Of a stretch of 64,000 nt of DNA, positions 25,540 through 33,458 are shown in pieces. Under the pieces are notes generated by a model. That model was given only the letters and a program-made list of their open reading frames with translations. It made no database searches and was not told the DNA's origin. Source of the stretch: JAWXBK01 sp040878185. GTDB lineage: Bacteria > Pseudomonadota > Alphaproteobacteria > Dongiales > Dongiaceae. Made by a program: the position numbers and the translations under genes. Numbering within the stretch: position 1 is the first letter of the stretch; the number at the start of each line of letters is the position of its first letter. The DNA is taken from NCBI GenBank assembly GCA_040878185.1, contig JBBDMS010000031.1:1-64000 (forward strand), in the 5' to 3' direction.

Positions 25540-26646
25540 CTAAAGCGGCGCGGCTGTGTCCGGCTGATCGGTCGGCGTCCGGATCCAGGTCAGCGCCAGT
25601 TCATAGAGGATCGAGAGGATGATCGGCCCGAGGAACAGGCCGATGAGCCCGTGCGTGATCGTGCCGCCGATCACGCCGATGATGATGACGAGCATCGGCG
25701 TCTTGAGCCCCCGCGCCATCAGATAGGGCTTCAGCAGATTGTCGATCAGAAGGAGGGGAAGGATCGCGACGGTGAAACCGGCCGCAGCACCGGTGTCCAA
25801 TGTCATCCAGGCCCACACGATCGTCGGTGCCATGACCAAAAGCGGCCCGATCTGCACGATGCAGAACAGCAGCAATGCAAACGCGATCACGCCGGGGGCC
25901 GGCACGTCGAAGAGTGCCAGAACGATGCCGCCATAAATGGCCTGTAGCACCGCAACGCCAATCACACCGCGCGAGATATTGCGAATTGTCGCGCCTGCGA
26001 GGTCGACAAACCCCGCGCCGCGCTCGGCCGAAATACGCCGGCCGAAGTGACGCGCGTCTTCGGCGTAGCGCAGCCCGAAACCATAGAGAAACCCGGCCAT
26101 CACGACAGAGACCGCGAACAGCACGACGCCGATGCCGAGCCCGGCAATCGTGTGGAGCGCCATGTTTCCGACGGGCAAAAGCTTCGGGCCGTATGTCTTC
26201 AGGGCAGTTTCGAGATTGGCCGAAGCAAGCGTCCAGATGCGGTGCAGGGATTCGCCGATGAGCGGCCAGCCGGCAACGCTGTCGGATGGTGCCGGTACGC
26301 GGACTGAGCCGCTCTCGAGGCCGGTCGCCAAGGATTGGATGCTTTCAGCAAAGCTCGCCACCAGCGCGCCGATAGGCCCCAGCACCAGGGCCAGCGTGAC
26401 GAGCGTGATCAGGGTTGCCGCAAGCCAGCCGCGTCCGCCAAGCCGGGTGCGCAGCCACGCATAGAGCGGGTAGAGAGCGACCGTCAGGATGATCGCCCAG
26501 ATCACCACGTCGATGAACGGTGCGATCAATGTCAGCGCCCAGTAGACGAAAAGGGCCAGCAGACCGAGCCGGATCGCGATATCGACGATACGTGCTTCGG
26601 CCGATTTTTGCGGCGGTGTCGGATCGATTCTGTCGGTCATGCTCAT
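25540..26646 (-). CDS. AI-2E family (PerM-like) membrane transporter
   Basis: 368-residue integral membrane protein with about eight hydrophobic segments. It has family features such as the N-terminal paired helices (L-A-L-F-V-Y-W-A-L, I-L-T-V-A-L-Y-P-L-Y) and a C-terminal G-V-I-G-G-T-I-T-H-G-L-I-G-L-F-L-G-P-I. Members include autoinducer-2 exporters and Na+/H+ antiporter-like proteins, so the substrate is not predictable. Two Met codons (26646 and 26640) are possible starts. Confidence 0.85.
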   Translation of the reverse strand: MSMTDRIDPTPPQKSAEARIVDIAIRLGLLALFVYWALTLIAPFIDVVIWAIILTVALYPLYAWLRTRLGGRGWLAATLITLVTLALVLGPIGALVASFAESIQSLATGLESGSVRVPAPSDSVAGWPLIGESLHRIWTLASANLETALKTYGPKLLPVGNMALHTIAGLGIGVVLFAVSVVMAGFLYGFGLRYAEDARHFGRRISAERGAGFVDLAGATIRNISRGVIGVAVLQAIYGGIVLALFDVPAPGVIAFALLLFCIVQIGPLLVMAPTIVWAWMTLDTGAAAGFTVAILPLLLIDNLLKPYLMARGLKTPMLVIIIGVIGGTITHGLIGLFLGPIILSILYELALTWIRTPTDQPDTAAPL

Positions 26647-26732
26647 CGCCTTTGCCGTGAACGCCCGATCTCGGCCGCTGCCTCGATTCGGACCCGCGTT
26701 GGGCCATCATAGAGCCGTCGCCTTGTTGTTGA

Positions 26733-26903
26733 AGAGCGGGTTGGCTGAAAGACAAATACGGCCTCTCCTGGCAGGTGTTTCCGGCGGTGATGCGCGAGAT
26801 TCTGGTCGACCCCGATCGCGCGAAAGTGGAGCGCGTCACCGCGGCCTACATGAAGATGAAGAAATTCGACCTGGCCGCAATCGAGCGCGCTTATAAGGGA
26901 TAG
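26733..26903 (+). pseudogene. Relic of a VOC/glyoxalase-fold (PhnB-like) protein, C-terminal end only
   Basis: From 26742 the frame gives W-L-K-D-K-Y-G-L-S-W-Q-V-F-P, then I-L-V-D-P-D-R-A-K-V-E-R-V, then K-M-K-K-F-D-L-A-A-I-E-R-A-Y-K-G and a stop. This is the recognisable C-terminus of PhnB-like/3-demethylubiquinone-methyltransferase-like VOC proteins. An in-frame stop lies at 26730-26732 and the N-terminal 100 or so residues are absent, so this is a fragment, apparently cut by the AI-2E gene side. Confidence 0.75.
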
Positions 26904-27006
26904 AGGCCGCGCGCGGTCCTCGCTGCGCGGCGATTGCGTCTGTACTTCCGACGGCGCGACAGCGATCATGCGCGCCGCGATCGGGCCTGGCAGGGGGACA
27001 TTCAAG

Positions 27007-27783
27007 ATGACGAAAGCGGAGCGTCCGCTCGGCATTCTCTGCGCGCTGCCGGAAGAGATGCAGTTGCTGGCGGCGAACCTCTCGGACCCGCGCCCCGACG
27101 AGCGCGCCGGAACGACGTTCCTGTCGGGTACCCTCGACGGCTCTGCGGTCACGATTGCCGAAGGCGGCATCGGCAAGGTCGGTGCAGCGCTCGCAGCGAC
27201 CCTGCTGCTCGAGCGGTTCGATTGCCGCACGCTGATCTTCTCCGGTGTCGCCGGCGGGCTCGATCCCGCGCTAGGGATTGGCGACATCGTGATCGCCGAG
27301 CGACTGATCCAGCATGATTACGGGGCGGTGGTCGGCGACGCGCAGGTGACGTTCCGCGGCGGCGACTTTCCCCTGGGCGGCACGCGGCGCGATCCAGCGT
27401 TCATGCTCGATCTGCTGCTGCTCGAACGGCTGAAGGCAGGGCTCGCCGGCTATGCGCCGCCGAAGCTCGCGGCGAGCGTGCTGGGCGATGTGAAGGGGCG
27501 ACAGCCGCAGCTCGTCTTCGGTACCGTCGTGACCGGCGACATTTTCGTGAACAGCGCAACGATGCGCGAGCGGCTGCACGAACGCTGGTCCGCACAGGCC
27601 GTCGAGATGGAAGGCGCGGCAGTGGCGCAGGTCGCCGAACGCTTTGACGTGCCGGCCATTGTGATCCGCGCGCTCAGCGATCTCGCGGGTGCCGAAAGCC
27701 ACATGGATTTCGGACAGTTCCTCGACGTCGCGTCCGAAGCCGCGGCCGATGTGGTGCGGCGCGTCGTGCGCGTGGTGGCATGA
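27007..27783 (+). CDS. 5'-methylthioadenosine/S-adenosylhomocysteine nucleosidase-family protein
   Basis: 258 residues from ATG 27007 (earlier in-frame ATG 26968 gives an atypical leader). PNP/UDP phosphorylase fold: N-terminal I-L-C-A-L-P-E-E-M, the G-G-I-G-K-V-G-A-A ribose/purine loop, F-S-G-V-A-G-G-L-D, then A-V-E-M-E-G-A-A-V-A (catalytic glutamates) and I-R-A-L-S-D-L-A-G (catalytic Asp). Cleaves MTA or SAH, recycling the product of SAM-dependent methylation. The link to the methyl-group genes further on is only thematic. Confidence 0.88.
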   Translation: MTKAERPLGILCALPEEMQLLAANLSDPRPDERAGTTFLSGTLDGSAVTIAEGGIGKVGAALAATLLLERFDCRTLIFSGVAGGLDPALGIGDIVIAERLIQHDYGAVVGDAQVTFRGGDFPLGGTRRDPAFMLDLLLLERLKAGLAGYAPPKLAASVLGDVKGRQPQLVFGTVVTGDIFVNSATMRERLHERWSAQAVEMEGAAVAQVAERFDVPAIVIRALSDLAGAESHMDFGQFLDVASEAAADVVRRVVRVVA

Positions 27784-27802
27784 TCGCTTATAGAAAAATC
27801 GT

Positions 27803-28315
27803 TTACCGCGGTGGAAAAACAATTAGAGACACAAATGCCCTTCTTTGAGAAACAGTAGCTCTTCGCAATCGAGTCAAAGCAATTCGACCTGTCGAAATTG
27901 CTAATACCGTATCAGACATTCGGACACGAAATAGAGGATCGTAATCGGCGGTATGCCTTTTTTCCTGCAAGTCAAATAGAGCAGTCGCAAATGCTTTAAT
28001 CTCTAGCGAGAACCCACCGGCCGGTTGAAATGAAGCATACTTAGCCGGCATCGTTGGTTTAGAAACATCTTCACAAATTGACCGCAATGTTTTGTGATCG
28101 ATACTGCGATAGAGTAGAGTGTAACGTGGTATATGGCGCTGGGTTCTGCCCACAAAATCATCCGCGGCTTCGGTCAAAATCGCATGAAAAAGTGCATAGT
28201 AAGCAGTCGAAATTGCGCGCCTTAAGTCTGCCTGTCTTGGTGCTCCGACTCCAGCAACTGCGGTTGTCAATCGAAGCGCTTGATCAAGCAGATGATCGGG
28301 ATTTATGACTGGCAT
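27803..28315 (-). CDS. HEPN-like protein in an A+T-rich two-gene island
   Basis: 170 residues, mostly helical. D-L-R-R-A-I-S-T-A-Y-Y-A-L-F-H-A-I near residues 28-44 is the typical helix of HEPN-like proteins (R...AYYAxFHA). No perfect R-x4-6-H ribonuclease motif is certain; R-Y-T-L-L-Y-R-S-I-D-H around 64-74 is the best candidate. The N-terminal 32 bases overlap the 3' end of the upstream gene, so the two are co-translated. HEPN proteins are often toxins or defence effectors, and the pairing with a small unknown gene fits, but this is not shown. Base composition is clearly lower in GC than flanking genes. Confidence 0.6.
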   Translation of the reverse strand: MPVINPDHLLDQALRLTTAVAGVGAPRQADLRRAISTAYYALFHAILTEAADDFVGRTQRHIPRYTLLYRSIDHKTLRSICEDVSKPTMPAKYASFQPAGGFSLEIKAFATALFDLQEKRHTADYDPLFRVRMSDTVLAISTGRIALTRLRRATVSQRRAFVSLIVFPPR

Positions 28316-28847
28316 CCTTTTTTAACTCTGCTTCCGTTGCGTATTCAATTATTGGAACATCATCCTCCTGCATCTCACGGAGGCGTTCCCGCAGATTGAT
28401 CGAGGCTAAGAGTGCAGAGCCATCTTGCAATTTCTGAATGGCATCGGCGGATATGACAATTGTAATCCGAATTGCTGCGCGTCCTTGCGAATCTGTGGCG
28501 GGCTCAGAAATCACTCGAACGATGTTTTCATCTCCGAGACTCTTACCCAATGCCTGCCGAATAAGTCGTTCTCTAGCTATAGTTGGTTTGATGCGAGACC
28601 TATAAAATCCAGACTTCCATTTAGACCGCTGCACATCAGAAGGCTCTACTTCAACAACAACGTGTTTGTAACCCGCATATGTAAGGTCGCGCCGTGAGTC
28701 ACCAAAGCGGGGTGTCTCGTCTAGATCAGACAAAAAGTTATCTTGACGCAGTTCAAAAAGCCTAACTGCCTCTGGTAGTGGCAGGCGAGCCCAAGGGGCA
28801 CCTTTAGTTGGCTCGCTCCCCTCATATACCGCCCAAATTTTAGCCAT
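28284..28847 (-). CDS. Unknown protein paired with the HEPN-like gene
   Basis: 187 residues, no recognised domain. Begins M-A-K-I-W-A-V-Y-E-G-S-E-P-T-K-G. The C-terminal third is charged (L-R-E-R-L-R-E-M-Q-E-D-D). No signal peptide or membrane helix. It is the first gene of the leftward pair and overlaps the HEPN-like gene by 32 bases. It could be an antitoxin, an RNA- or DNA-binding partner, or an unrelated cargo gene. Acquired-looking composition. Confidence 0.6.
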   Translation of the reverse strand: MAKIWAVYEGSEPTKGAPWARLPLPEAVRLFELRQDNFLSDLDETPRFGDSRRDLTYAGYKHVVVEVEPSDVQRSKWKSGFYRSRIKPTIARERLIRQALGKSLGDENIVRVISEPATDSQGRAAIRITIVISADAIQKLQDGSALLASINLRERLREMQEDDVPIIEYATEAELKKDASHKSRSSA

Positions 28848-28959
28848 GATCAGTTCTTTGACTTGATTGAAAATGTGTTCAGTGTATCAACATAATCTAA
28901 ACCTATCTGGAGAGAAAGCGCCGCTTCTCGCCAGCCGGCGGCTGGAGATTTATGGGGCG

Positions 28960-30096
28960 CTATGTTGCCGCACCCATCAGCGCGTCATGGACGAATTTCT
29001 GGAAGAAATGCACATGATGCTCGCTGAAATCGGGGCGGCTGCGGTCGACCACGAACCGACCCTGGCGATAGCCGCGCGAATGCAAACCCTTCTGCACCCG
29101 TTCGCAGATGCCGACATCTTCGGGAATCAGCGTCGTCTTCATGTAGTCGACCAGGCGCCGGTCCTGTTCGTCCAGTTCCGCTTTCGAAAACAGAAAATCC
29201 CAGCGTTCGATCGTCGTCTCGGGTCCGGCCGGAATCACGTGTGAAATCACGTAGTTCGGCGTTCCCGGGAACATCAGCGGGATCGTGGTCGGCCAGACGA
29301 AACCGAACAAGGCCTGCTGTTCGATCCGGTCGAGTTTGTAAGCGCGATTGTCGCGCTCGTTCGCCTCGATTGCGTGGCTGAAGGTGATGCCGTCATCTGA
29401 CCAGACAGAGCGGCCGACATAGCCGACCAGCTCCATCAGCGCCGGATGATTGGCAGCGCAGTGGTAGCATTCGTGGTTGTTGTCCACGACGGTCTTCCAG
29501 TTGGCGGCGATGATACGCTCGAAGCGCTCGGCGAAGACGAGTTCCTCCATGCGCGGGCAGGTGCGCTGCAGATCGGCCAGCAGCTTGCCGGCCTTGTCGA
29601 CCAGCGGGTTGGCGTCGCGATCGAGATTGACGAACAGCAGCCCGCCATAATTTTCGAGCCGGACTTCCTTGAGCGCGGCATTCTCGGGGATCCATCCTTC
29701 GAGGCTGTCGCGGCCGCGCGCGCCGCGGAAGTTGCCGTTGGTCTCGTAGCACCATTGATGATACGGGCAAACGATCAGGCGGCTATTGCCGATACCTTCG
29801 AGCAGCGGATGGGCACGATGGCTGCAGACATTGTAGAAGGCGCGCAGCGCGCCATCGCCGTCGCGCATGATGAACACACTCTGATCGGCGACCATGCCGA
29901 CATAATAATCGCCAGGCTTCGCGACCTGGCTGACATGGCACTGGTAGATCCAGTTCTGATAGAAAATGGCGGCGCGTTCCGCGGCATAGACGGCGGGATC
30001 GAAGTACCAGTCGGCCGGCAATGTCCACGAATCCTCGGCGACCGGCGCGAAGCGGCCGGCGTCGAATGGGGCCCAAGTCGGAGCGCGATGTTCCAT
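28960..30096 (-). CDS. Rieske non-heme iron oxygenase alpha subunit, betaine-demethylase type
   Basis: 378 residues. The Rieske centre is C-S-H-R-A-H (about 91-96) plus C-P-Y-H-Q-W. The mononuclear iron site is D-N-N-H-E-C-Y-H-C-A-A-N-H with a distal acidic residue. No ferredoxin-like reductase domain. In sequence style it is closest to the aliphatic-amine group (GbcA, carnitine and stachydrine demethylases) rather than aromatic dioxygenases. A paralogue is at 38917-40068. The separate reductase (GbcB type) is not in the window. Substrate glycine betaine or another quaternary amine is inferred from context. A 5-base gap separates it from the upstream MBL-fold gene, so they may be co-transcribed. 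Confidence 0.83.
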   Translation of the reverse strand: MEHRAPTWAPFDAGRFAPVAEDSWTLPADWYFDPAVYAAERAAIFYQNWIYQCHVSQVAKPGDYYVGMVADQSVFIMRDGDGALRAFYNVCSHRAHPLLEGIGNSRLIVCPYHQWCYETNGNFRGARGRDSLEGWIPENAALKEVRLENYGGLLFVNLDRDANPLVDKAGKLLADLQRTCPRMEELVFAERFERIIAANWKTVVDNNHECYHCAANHPALMELVGYVGRSVWSDDGITFSHAIEANERDNRAYKLDRIEQQALFGFVWPTTIPLMFPGTPNYVISHVIPAGPETTIERWDFLFSKAELDEQDRRLVDYMKTTLIPEDVGICERVQKGLHSRGYRQGRFVVDRSRPDFSEHHVHFFQKFVHDALMGAAT

Positions 30097-30101
30097 CGTC
30101 G

Positions 30102-31085
30102 TCAGCAGCCCGCGACGCAGGTGGCGGCGGCATCGAAGCTCATGGTCTTTCCGCTGAGCGGAACATGCACGGGCACCTCGCTCGCCTCGATGAAGGCGGC
30201 GGTGCGCGTCTCGGGCAGGACCACCCCATTGCGCGTCGCCTCTTCGTTCGCATGCGAGGGAATGACCGAAGCGGGCTGTACCAGTTCGTTGATCACATAG
30301 GCGGCCTCCCTCGGGCCGGTCGTGAACACATCGCCGATATTCATCACGACGAGCTTCGCCCCGTAATGGCCGCGCACCACGAGATCCTGTTCGGCGGTGA
30401 TACCGGTATCGCCGGAGAGATAGACGACGAGGCCGTTCGAGAAGGTCAGCACATAGCCGGTCGGCGGGCCGACATCGCCGGCGATGCCGGCTTCTCTCAT
30501 CATTTCGGCAAGCTCGCCGCCAATGAAATCGGGTCCGAGACCGTTGCTGTGTGCGGCCGGCACGGTCGTGATCGAAACGCCGCCGACATTGCGATTGCCG
30601 CCGAAGCGGACGCCGAGCGATTTTGCCGGATCGCCGCCGGCGGCTTCGAGACGCTTGGCGAAAAACGCGGGCATTTCGCTGCCGGTGACGATGGTGGCGC
30701 CTTTGGCAACCGCGATCTCGACGCTGTTCGAGTGCGGCGTGGTGGAGACCGAGGCATCCGGTTCGGCACAGGTTCCGGCATTCACCGCCGGCAAACGCCG
30801 ATCGCCGACATGATCGCCATGCACATGGCTCACCAGCACGATGTCGATCCGGCCAAGCCGCGGATCGTCGGCGCCGGCCACGGTGCGGCCGACGTCATAG
30901 AGAATGCGGGTGCCGTTCGGGTCCTCGAAGACGAACGCGCGATCCATCGCGCAGAACTCGCCTTCCTGGCCGCCGAGCGACGTCACCAGGACAAGATCGG
31001 CGGCGGTTGCGGGTGAGGGGGTGAGCGCGGCCGCGAAGGGGATGAGCGCAAACGCCGTGGCGACCGGGATCAGGCTTCGATGCAT
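30102..31085 (-). CDS. Exported metallo-beta-lactamase-fold hydrolase
   Basis: 327 residues with an N-terminal signal peptide ending A-T-A-A near residue 29. Zinc motif H-V-H-G-D-H (about 93-98), then a distal S-G-D-T-G-I, and a late P-S-H-A-N-E. The substrate is unknown; the fold covers lactonases, phosphodiesterases and others. It lies 5 bases upstream of the Rieske gene on the same strand, which may be coincidence or joint control. Confidence 0.82.
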   Translation of the reverse strand: MHRSLIPVATAFALIPFAAALTPSPATAADLVLVTSLGGQEGEFCAMDRAFVFEDPNGTRILYDVGRTVAGADDPRLGRIDIVLVSHVHGDHVGDRRLPAVNAGTCAEPDASVSTTPHSNSVEIAVAKGATIVTGSEMPAFFAKRLEAAGGDPAKSLGVRFGGNRNVGGVSITTVPAAHSNGLGPDFIGGELAEMMREAGIAGDVGPPTGYVLTFSNGLVVYLSGDTGITAEQDLVVRGHYGAKLVVMNIGDVFTTGPREAAYVINELVQPASVIPSHANEEATRNGVVLPETRTAAFIEASEVPVHVPLSGKTMSFDAAATCVAGC

Positions 31086-31220
31086 GGCGGTTCTCCGTGC
31101 AGGGCCGATCCCAAAGCCTAGCCCAGCGCAGCGCAGAATGCACGGCCCGCTGTGACGGATCGCGGCCCGAGAGAGAAGGCGGCTGGGATCGTTCCGGACG
31201 GCGAAACGACCCCGCGTCCG

Positions 31221-32636
31221 CTACCCCAGAAGCTGTTCGCCCGCTTCCTTCAATCCAGCATGAATCGAATCGACCAGCTCGTCGATCTGCGGCGTGGTGA
31301 TGATCAGCGGCGGCGACATGACCAATGTCTCGAAGCTGACGCGCAGGATCGCGCCATGAGCCATGCAGCAGTTGCGCGCGACTTCGCCCGCCGACATCGG
31401 CGGATCGATCCGTGCCCGCGTCTTCTTGTCGGCGACCAGTTCGACCGCGCCCAGCAGACCGATCGAACGCACCTCGCCGACGATCGGCAGATCGTTGAGG
31501 CGCTTCAGCGCCTTCGCGAGATACGGGCCGGTTTCCTTCGTCACTTTCTCGCCGAGTTTTTCGTCTTCCATGATCTGGATGTTGCGCAGCGCGACGGCGG
31601 CCGCGACCGGATGGCCGGAATAGGTGAAGCCGTGCATGAACCAGCCTTCGTCGATCAGCGGCTTGGCCACGCGATCGCTGACCGCGACCGCCGAGATCGG
31701 CAAATAGCCGGAGGAGAGGCCCTTCGCCATCGCGACCAGATCGGGCTTGATGCCCATGGTCTGGAAGCCGAACCACTCGCCGGTGCGCGCGAAGCCGCAG
31801 ATGACTTCGTCGGCGATCAGCAGCACGTCATGCTTGCGGCAGATCTTCTCGACCGCCGGCCAGTAGGTCTTGGGCGGGATGATGACGCCGCCGGCACCCT
31901 GCACCGGCTCGCCGATCACGGCACCGACCTTGTCGGCGCCGATCTCGAGTATCTTGTCTTCGATCGCCTTCGCCATGCGCAGGCCGAACGCATCGAGATC
32001 CTCGCCCGGCTTCGCATATTCGAAGGCATAAGGCGGATCGACATGGACGAAGCCCGGCAGCGGCAGGCCGCCCTGTTCGTGCATGTTGCCGTATTTGGTC
32101 ATCGATGCGGCCGCCATCGTGCTGCCGTGATAGGCGCGCTCGCGGGCGATGATGGTCTGTTTCTCGGGTTTGCCGACGAGGCCCCAGTAATGACGCACGA
32201 TGCGCGCGATCGTGTCGTTCGCTTCCGAACCGGAATTGGCGAAGAACACATGATTCAGATCGCCGCCGAGCAGTGACGTCACCTTGCCGGCAAGTTCGAC
32301 GGTCGCGGGCGTGGATGAACCAAAGAAGCTGGAATAATAGGGCAGCTCGCGCATCTGGCGGCTCGCCGCTTCGACCAGTTCCTCGCGGCCATACCCGACA
32401 TTGACGCACCACAGCCCGGACATGCCGTCGAGATAGCGCTTGTTGTCGATGTCCCAGATATAGACGCCGTCCGCGCGCGAGAAAATCAGCGCGCCGCCAT
32501 TCTCGACATTCTGCCGGTTGTTCGTGAACGGATGGATGTGGTGATCGGCATCCAGCTTGCGCAGCCGCGCCTTGTCGTAGTTCCCGCGCATGACGGTCAT
32601 GGCGTTTCTCCCGGTGTTGCTCGCCTGATTGTTCAT
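31221..32636 (-). CDS. Class III (omega) aminotransferase
   Basis: 471-residue PLP enzyme. S-G-S-E-A-N-D-T at about 118-125, the A-Y-H-G-S-T cofactor stretch, the D-E-V-I-C-G-F-A-R-T-G motif and the Schiff-base lysine in A-M-A-K-G-L-S-S-G-Y. It resembles beta-alanine/putrescine/taurine-pyruvate aminotransferases. The related PLP lyase PbfA, which acts on hydroxy-2-AEP, belongs to the same superfamily, so with phosphonate genes 17 kb away this is worth keeping in mind, but general omega-amine transamination is more likely. Confidence 0.87.
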   Translation of the reverse strand: MNNQASNTGRNAMTVMRGNYDKARLRKLDADHHIHPFTNNRQNVENGGALIFSRADGVYIWDIDNKRYLDGMSGLWCVNVGYGREELVEAASRQMRELPYYSSFFGSSTPATVELAGKVTSLLGGDLNHVFFANSGSEANDTIARIVRHYWGLVGKPEKQTIIARERAYHGSTMAAASMTKYGNMHEQGGLPLPGFVHVDPPYAFEYAKPGEDLDAFGLRMAKAIEDKILEIGADKVGAVIGEPVQGAGGVIIPPKTYWPAVEKICRKHDVLLIADEVICGFARTGEWFGFQTMGIKPDLVAMAKGLSSGYLPISAVAVSDRVAKPLIDEGWFMHGFTYSGHPVAAAVALRNIQIMEDEKLGEKVTKETGPYLAKALKRLNDLPIVGEVRSIGLLGAVELVADKKTRARIDPPMSAGEVARNCCMAHGAILRVSFETLVMSPPLIITTPQIDELVDSIHAGLKEAGEQLLG

Positions 32637-32758
32637 CGTCCGATTGACGCCATTAAGGCAGCCGGCCGGGCATTGGGCAAGCCGGGCGGGTTGCGTTGCG
32701 TGCGCGGCCGTTATGCGCGGTCAATCGCCTGATCGAACGACCATTTTTATAGGAAATG

Positions 32759-32816
32759 CACCACAGAGACACGGAGGAGGGCGAGGTTTCTCGTTGTCCT
32801 CCGTGTCTCTGTGGTG
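32759..32816. repeat. Long perfect inverted repeat (20-bp arms) in the aminotransferase-HIT gap
   Basis: Arm CACCACAGAGACACGGAGGA at 32759-32778 is exactly complementary to 32797-32816, with an 18-base loop. It lies between the HIT gene stop and the aminotransferase start, both leftward. The flanking DNA has no transposase. It could end HIT transcripts, and it looks like a dispersed palindromic element; such CCACAGAGACACGGAG sequences recur in unrelated bacterial contigs (general knowledge). Confidence 0.8.
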
Positions 32817-32874
32817 AAATCGCTTTATCTCTGTCGGTCCTTAAGAGACGGGATTCGAGGTGCAGCGCGCCGGC

Positions 32875-33288
32875 CTATTTGCCGGCCAGCGCCTCGCGCA
32901 GTCGGCGGACGCGGACAGCGAGCGCCGCCGTCTCATAGGGATCGCGGGCATGACCCCAGACGGGACCCGGCCAGGCCGGGTCGTCCTTCTGCCGGGCGAG
33001 CACATGGACATGGAACTGGCGCACCTCGTTGCCGAGCATGCCGATATTGACCTTCTCCGGCTTGAACAGCTTGTCGATGCCGCGGCTCGCGCGCGCGATT
33101 TCCTCGACCAGCGTTTTGCGGTCCGCCGGGTTGAGGTCGTGCAGGTCCGTGATATCGGCACGCCGCGGAATCAGGATCAGCCAAGGCCATTGCTGGGCGT
33201 TCATCATCCGCACATCCGAGAGATCCCAGGATGCGAAGGCGTAGCTGTCTTTGGCGAGACGTTCGTCGAGGCGGAATTCGGCGGCCAT
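32875..33288 (-). CDS. HIT family protein
   Basis: 137-residue histidine-triad nucleotide hydrolase/transferase-like protein. The triad region reads Q-F-H-V-H-V-L-A-R (about 92-100): two of the usual histidines are visible, with Phe-His-Val-His and Gln where some members have His. The N-terminal part has R-M-M-N-A-Q-Q-W-P-W-L-I-L-I-P-R. Acts on nucleotide phosphoramidates in its better-known relatives. Divergent from the MFS gene by 170 bases. Confidence 0.86.
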   Translation of the reverse strand: MAAEFRLDERLAKDSYAFASWDLSDVRMMNAQQWPWLILIPRRADITDLHDLNPADRKTLVEEIARASRGIDKLFKPEKVNIGMLGNEVRQFHVHVLARQKDDPAWPGPVWGHARDPYETAALAVRVRRLREALAGK

Positions 33289-33458
33289 GGTTCCAGTGTC
33301 CGGTTAAAGCGGGCGGAGACTAGCCCCGGGCTTCCCGCGATGCCAGCCTTTCGGACGGCTCTCGACCGGGAGTGGCGCTGCCACCGGCTGTTCGCTTGCG
33401 TCGGGGCGCAATCCGGGGCAGGTAAGGAGCGGCGCAACCGCTGTCCGGGAGCCATCGC

